The notes under the pieces: model-generated | Databases searched by the model: none | What the model saw: only the letters and a program-made list of their open reading frames with translations | What the model was told of the DNA's origin: nothing | Assembly (NCBI RefSeq): GCF_043641665.1 | Contig: NC_092190.1 | Coordinates: 23,143,048 to 23,207,047, forward strand | Origin: Enoplosus armatus | Lineage: Eukaryota; Chordata; Actinopteri; Centrarchiformes; Enoplosidae | Direction of reading: 5' to 3' | DNA length: 64,000 nucleotides | Part shown: piece after piece, positions 59,476 to 64,000 of the stretch | Layout: each line of letters opens with the position of its first letter | Position numbering within the stretch: the stretch's first letter is position 1 | Program-made: the position numbers and the translations under genes

Positions 59476-62252
59476 ATACATTAAAACAGTTCTGTATTAT
59501 ACTGCTAACTACTGAATGAAAATGCCTCAGTCTCATAACCAATCCATAAAATTGGCAAAAAATTGATAAAGTAAAACAACAAAAATGTACTCAAAGTAAC
59601 TTTTACTCAGGTTTTACTCGAATCAAACCATGTCACTAACCTTTGTGACATCATGGGGTCAAGGGTTAACACCTAGAATGTGACTAGCTCACTAAAACAT
59701 CATAACACAGACAACTATTTAGTGACGTTATACAGCCTGATTTCCCATTAGAGAGAATGGGACACTCCCAAACTTCGATGCTCACATGTCGATTGGATGG
59801 TCATAATAACACGCGAGGTGGGGGCAAGCAAGCATGACAGCTCATTTTGGTTTGAAGGACCAGGGATGCTGATATGTTGACTGACAGTTAGATAGACCAA
59901 TCGGCTCACGTGCAAGGCCTCACTTAAACAGTGGACGAAATGCTTGCGTTACGCTGGGACTGACAGGAAACCCTTGGGACCAAGATGGCACATTCCAAGA
60001 AGGTCCACTATGTGATTTGCAGGGCAGAGGGTGTTAACTTACTGCTGCTGCTTAATATGTTGATGATACTCCTTGTGTGGATTTTCTGTTAAATCCCCAT
60101 GGCTTTACTACTGCTTGGTTAGATTTAAACACAACCCTTCCCTGTTATTGCAAGGGATTCTCAATAAAGCCAACCCAGAAAGAGCTACAGTTACCACTGA
60201 TCCCGCTGGTGTTGGGAAAGCATGCAAAGCATCTGGGTCTGTCCCGGCGAGAGCCCTATTACTCATGGTCGATAATCCTGCTGGTCCTATGGAACATTCA
60301 GATGAAACACACCCAGAAGACAGAAGGGAGGAAACAAGAGGAAAAGACGGAAAAGGACAGGAAAGGGCACTGGAGGACATAAGGAGGGAGGCGGAAAGGG
60401 CAAAAGGAGAGGAAATAAAAGACAGAAGGGATAAAGAAAAAGAAAAAAAGGAAAGATAAGATGGAGTTCTTGGCCTTCTGTGTGTTTTGGTTTTGTGATT
60501 TCTGAGTCAACATTCAGGAGGAAAGTTTTCTTTGAGTTATTTTAACTTTGTGATGAACAAGTCATGAAGAGGTGAGGAGGGGATACGTGTTGTTAAACTG
60601 AAAGATTAGACAGAGGCTTGCAATATTAGCCAAAAGCAATAGCAGGGTACTGTTGTTCCCACACAAAAACACAGGGAGAGATATGACATGATTACACTGT
60701 CTGTCTTAACCTTTCCAATCTTACATAAGGTCTTCGAGATAAGGACCAAATGAGCATATTCCTATTAAAATAGAATGATGACTCTGTTCATGTGATCCAC
60801 TTTACCCCTTGTGCCACCTGACTCTAGAGGCCCAATCTAATCAGGTCACTACAGCCAGCTTGCTGCTCCAGGACCAGGCCACTCCATCCTTACCTCAGCT
60901 GATATGCATGTGGTCAAGAGAAGGAAGTGGCTGAGATAACTGAGGCGTTTCTCAGTCAGACAGGCATGAGGTAAGGCATCAGGAATCTCTCACAGGGCAT
61001 TACCTCAGTCTGCAGGCCTACTTGACTTTAGAAAAAAAAAAGAAACACACCCTGGAGGTGGTACCTATTTTAGGCACCTGGGTTCATCATCATTACTATT
61101 GTCTGCTGTGGTAGGAGAAAACACCATGAGTCATAATTTTGCATTATGTGGTTGTCTAGGTCTGAAAAAAGTTGCAGATTGGTTTGGGGAGATGTGTTGC
61201 AGGCTGAGATGCATGTAAAGTAAGCAGAGTTATGAGTCCTTGTCTCGTCTTGTTATATCCTCAAAAGCAATAATCTATTTCTTCTCTCACAGTAACCTGC
61301 GCTGCTTCCTGGCACGGCCACAAGGAATGTTCAGAATGCACCTGAAAAAGTCAACAATAAAAGTATTTAGGAGACATTAAATTGCGCACAATGACTGCCT
61401 AGTACAACAGATGCCTTTGTTGTGTGTACTCTCAGTTCACCACAGAGGTACAGCACAGGCAGGGATCCTATTCCACCGCTGTAATCTGAGATAAAAAAGA
61501 AAAAAGAAAAGAAATGTAAGGGGGGGGGGGGGACTTTAGAGGGTGGGTAACTTCAGATGGTATCTCCTCTTCTGCATCGTCTGAGCCATCAGAGACAATC
61601 AAAGACTGTGTGTGGCACACTCACTCACCCTGATCCTGAGCCAAGGCGCCGCAAAATTAATTTTGATCTCGGCGATATCCACAAGCCCAAGCTCTGTGTC
61701 CACGCCCCAGAGAGGACCCCACACCCCAACCCATCCAGGTCCCTTTGCCTCTGATGTTTTGGACTTCGTGCCCTCGGCAGTGGCTCCCCCACAAGGCGGC
61801 TACATCCACAGGAATGCCAATACATCAAACTCTACGCCTGTGAAGCTATGCGAACTTGCCCCATCTGATAGCAGGCAAAAGTAAACGTTTCTCTGTCACT
61901 GTTCATCGCCCAGAGATACGAGAGATTTGTAGGGGTTTTTTTTTCACTTTTGTTTCTTCCTCACCTCTCATTTTTATCTCCTTTGGCAGCTGGCGCCAGG
62001 CATGTGTTTGAAAGAGTGGAGCATTGTTTTCCTTCACACTGTCAGGGAGGCCGTTTAAACTTGAAGTCTTTCAGCGTTACCTATGTAGGTGGTGTACACA
62101 CGCAAACATATTTGTTTTGCATTCTTTTCAGAACTTTTGAGGACTCAGGTTCATATCATTCGCGCTTATCTTGTATCCAACCAGCACCCGTAAACTTAAC
62201 CCCAATACAAAAAGGAAACATTTTGTGTGCACAATATAAGGGCCGCTGCGAG
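59476..62252. other. Non-coding; purine-rich patch and G run
   Basis: 60300-60460 is a purine-rich tract (gga/gaaa), which creates a 128-codon charged frame at 60073-60459 with no recognised domain. G13 at 61520-61532; A-rich patches at 61031-61042 and 61493-61515. No gene supported. Confidence 0.45.
61520..61532. repeat. G13 homopolymer
   Basis: Thirteen consecutive G. Confidence 0.95.
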
Positions 62253-62444
62253 GAGAAGAAATCGGACATTTTGAGAATAAAGTTGAAATATATCGAGAAA
62301 AAGTCATAATTTTCTGAGAAAACCTAATTTGAGAAAAAAGACATAATCTTGTGAAAAAAGTCGCAATATTTAGAAAACAAGAATGTAATATCTTGAGAAT
62401 AAAAGTCATACTTTGAGGTTAAAGTTACAATATTTCAAGAACAT
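62253..62444 (+). repeat. A/T-rich minisatellite, 'gagaataaagtcataatatt' type, forward arm
   Basis: About eight to nine diverged units of roughly 20-22 bases (gagaataaagttgaaatata, gagaaaaagtcataatttt, and so on). Same family as the inverted arm at 62525-62818. Confidence 0.9.
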
Positions 62445-62524
62445 TTTTTTTCTCTTAATACTATGTTTTCGGTCTCATATTATCATGACTTTTTATACGT
62501 AGTTTTCCCGAAGTGACGTTCCCG

Positions 62525-62818
62525 GATTTATGACTTTTTTCAAAATATTACAACTTTTTTCTCAAGTCAATTCAATTGTATTTATATAGCACCAAATCAC
62601 ACCAAAAGTTGTCTTTACTTTACATATAGAGCAGGTCTAGACCGTACTCTTTAAAATTACAACTTCATTTTTAAAATATTTTAACTTCTTTTCCCAAAAT
62701 ATTACAGCTATTTCCCTCCAAATTATGACTTTATTTTGATAGCATTACAACTAATATTATGAAAATGTATTCTTTATTTGAAATTATGATTTGATTTATG
62801 ATACACTTTTTTTCTCAA
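62525..62818 (-). repeat. Same minisatellite in inverted orientation, interrupted
   Basis: 'tttatgacttttttcaaaat', 'attacaacttttttctc', then after the inserted retroposon 'aattacaacttcattttt', 'aaaatattacagctatttcc' and 'aattatgactttattttgat' are reverse complements of the forward units. The retroposon at 62564-62652 splits this arm. Confidence 0.85.
62564..62652 (+). mobile_element. Percomorph retroposon fragment ('TATTTATATAGC..GGTCTAGACCGTACTCTTTA')
   Basis: 'tcaattcaattgtatttata', 'tagcaccaaatcacacc' and 'tatagagcaggtctagaccg' with 'tactcttta' are diagnostic blocks of a common teleost retroposon. The copy is short and lies inside the inverted minisatellite arm, so it inserted after the arm formed. 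Confidence 0.9.
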
Positions 62819-63467
62819 AAGCCCAACTGGCTTCCACAGTGTGTGTGTATGTGTGTATCTTTAAGATGCTGGCTAGACATATAAATAAGGCTCACAAACA
62901 GTCATGCATTGCCAGATTAAAACACAAGAGCCTCAGTTGTTTTTCTATTATTGAAACATCTGTCAGCAGCTCCTTTGTTGTATTTATTCCAGACCGAAAG
63001 GACTTTCCCATGAGGTCATACAAAGACACGCACAGTCTCTCACACACAGCAGGGGACGTTAGTGGCCTGACAACATATAGTCAGACATAGTCATTTCTGC
63101 AACCACAACCCTCCGACCATACCAGCTGAAATTTGTCAGATATTACCCAGAAAGAGAACAAAAAAAAAGTCAAGTTAAGGCCAACTGGGAGAGGGGGAGG
63201 GGGGGGTGCTCCGGCTACACGAACTACTGCAGTTTGTCCCATCATGTTTTCATTCACAAAAACAAAAAACAAGAAAAAAACATTCACCCTCCCATCAGAA
63301 TTCATCTCCTTTATATTGGCCACTATGACCACATCCCACCGCCCTGACCACCAAACATCTAAACGGCTCCCATTCTTCTTCACATATGCTGTCTCTCTGA
63401 ACAAAGCCTCTTCTCTTCTTTTGATGCCACTGTTTTTCTGAGTCTTCTTCACTTTGACTCAGGACAA

Positions 63468-63500
63468 CCCCCCCCCCCTCCCCTCCTCCTCCCTGCATAT
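63468..63500. repeat. C11 run plus CCT tract
   Basis: Eleven C followed by 'tcccctcctcctccctgc'. Confidence 0.9.
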
Positions 63501-63702
63501 TTTGGTGTTGTGTTTTTGGTATGCTCATGAAAAGGCCCGCAAAGACGGGACAATAGGGCACCTGCCAGAATAATGAGCCCTCAGAGAGAAATGCAGCTGG
63601 GGCCGAGAGTCATACAGGAGCGCCGATGATGGCCCCGCTTTAAAGTGGTCAGAGATGAACCTCAGCCACACCTTATATCCCCCTGGCTGGAATTTCCCCT
63701 CT

Positions 63703-63703
<1 letters not shown>

Positions 63704-63734
<31 letters not shown>
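63704..63734. repeat. CA microsatellite
   Basis: About fifteen CA units. Confidence 0.95.
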
Positions 63735-63736
<2 letters not shown>

Positions 63737-64000
63737 CACAAGGTGCACACACTCGCCCTGCACAAGGAAACAACGTTGGAGATAAACATCCAGGGCCTTT
63801 ATTTGTTTTTTTTCCCCCGTGTGTCGCGTTTGTCACAAAGGAGTGTTTGCCTTTCCTTCTGAGTGTGTGAGGAGGTTCATTCACACATGCTGCCACATCA
63901 CTTGCCAGCCTATCAGTTAGCTAACTATCATGCTCCTCGGAAACAAAAGCCAGACTGTTTACACACTGGTTCTACATTTAACTCCCAGGAGCACATGGGA

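Larger units (their letters stand above)
62819..64000. other. Non-coding with simple tracts
   Basis: G-rich 63188-63206 (potential G-quadruplex), A-rich 63162-63170 and 63256-63280, C11 at 63468-63478 with following C/T tract, CA microsatellite 63704-63734. 63530-63690 is repeat-free and a conserved-element candidate by appearance. Frames of 99-123 codons on both strands carry no domain. Confidence 0.45.

Noticed and set aside
60073..60459. 128-codon plus frame with a charged Glu/Arg/Lys tail
   Set aside because: The charged tail comes from a purine-rich low-complexity tract; the N-terminal part has no known motif.

Overview
This 64 kb window looks like non-coding nuclear DNA from a bony fish, most likely a percomorph (spiny-rayed) teleost. 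The evidence is the mix of dispersed repeats, recognised from memory of their consensus sequences, not by database search. They include a 'GCCCAATATCACAAATCACAAATTTGCCTCA'-type retroposon, tRNA-derived SINEs, MITEs ending in 'GGTGAACTG.CCCTTTAA', 'ATTAGTCGATTAATCG' fold-back elements, LINE 3' ends of the Rex3/RTE-like sort, and a fish-type Ty3/Gypsy solo LTR. CA/GT microsatellites and long G/C homopolymers are frequent. There is no bacterial-style gene packing.

I find no protein-coding exon, rRNA, functional tRNA or CRISPR array that I can support. The longest open frame is about 184 codons and lies antisense to a decayed LINE. The other long frames fall in simple repeats, purine/pyrimidine tracts or repeat copies, and their number and length are what chance gives on both strands of 64 kb. 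The window is therefore either a gene desert or the inside of a very large intron.

Layout. 1-442: fold-back MITE cut by the window start. 2.8-3.8 kb: CA tracts, a repeat and a percomorph retroposon. 6.0-7.7 kb: repeat fragment, CA cluster and a 349-bp element with 27-bp perfect inverted ends. 9.2-9.75 kb: pyrimidine tract and C/G runs. 11.4-13.1 kb: repeat cluster with two pieces of one LINE family and two other elements end to end. 14.77-14.85 kb: hairpin. 17.3-18.0 kb and 19.2-20.5 kb: repeats, then about 550 bp of purine-rich DNA. 22.1-22.4 and 26.0-26.4 kb: two copies of one long teleost repeat. 26.7-39.5 kb: mostly unique-looking sequence, with a promoter-like stretch near 29.9-30.05 kb. 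39.5-46.3 kb: SINE and DNA-transposon fragments. 47.2-47.8 kb: 21-bp minisatellite and a 60-bp near-perfect palindrome. 49.6-49.9 kb: tRNA-derived SINE. 56.8-57.2 kb: solo LTR with 4-bp target duplication. 58.7-59.5 kb: 'gacttg' satellite-like array. 62.2-62.8 kb: A/T-rich arrays in opposite orientations with a retroposon inserted in one arm.

The items most worth a second look are the palindrome at 47723-47782, the fold-back element at 7310-7658, the hairpin at 14767-14850, the solo LTR, and the inverted arrays at 62253-62818.
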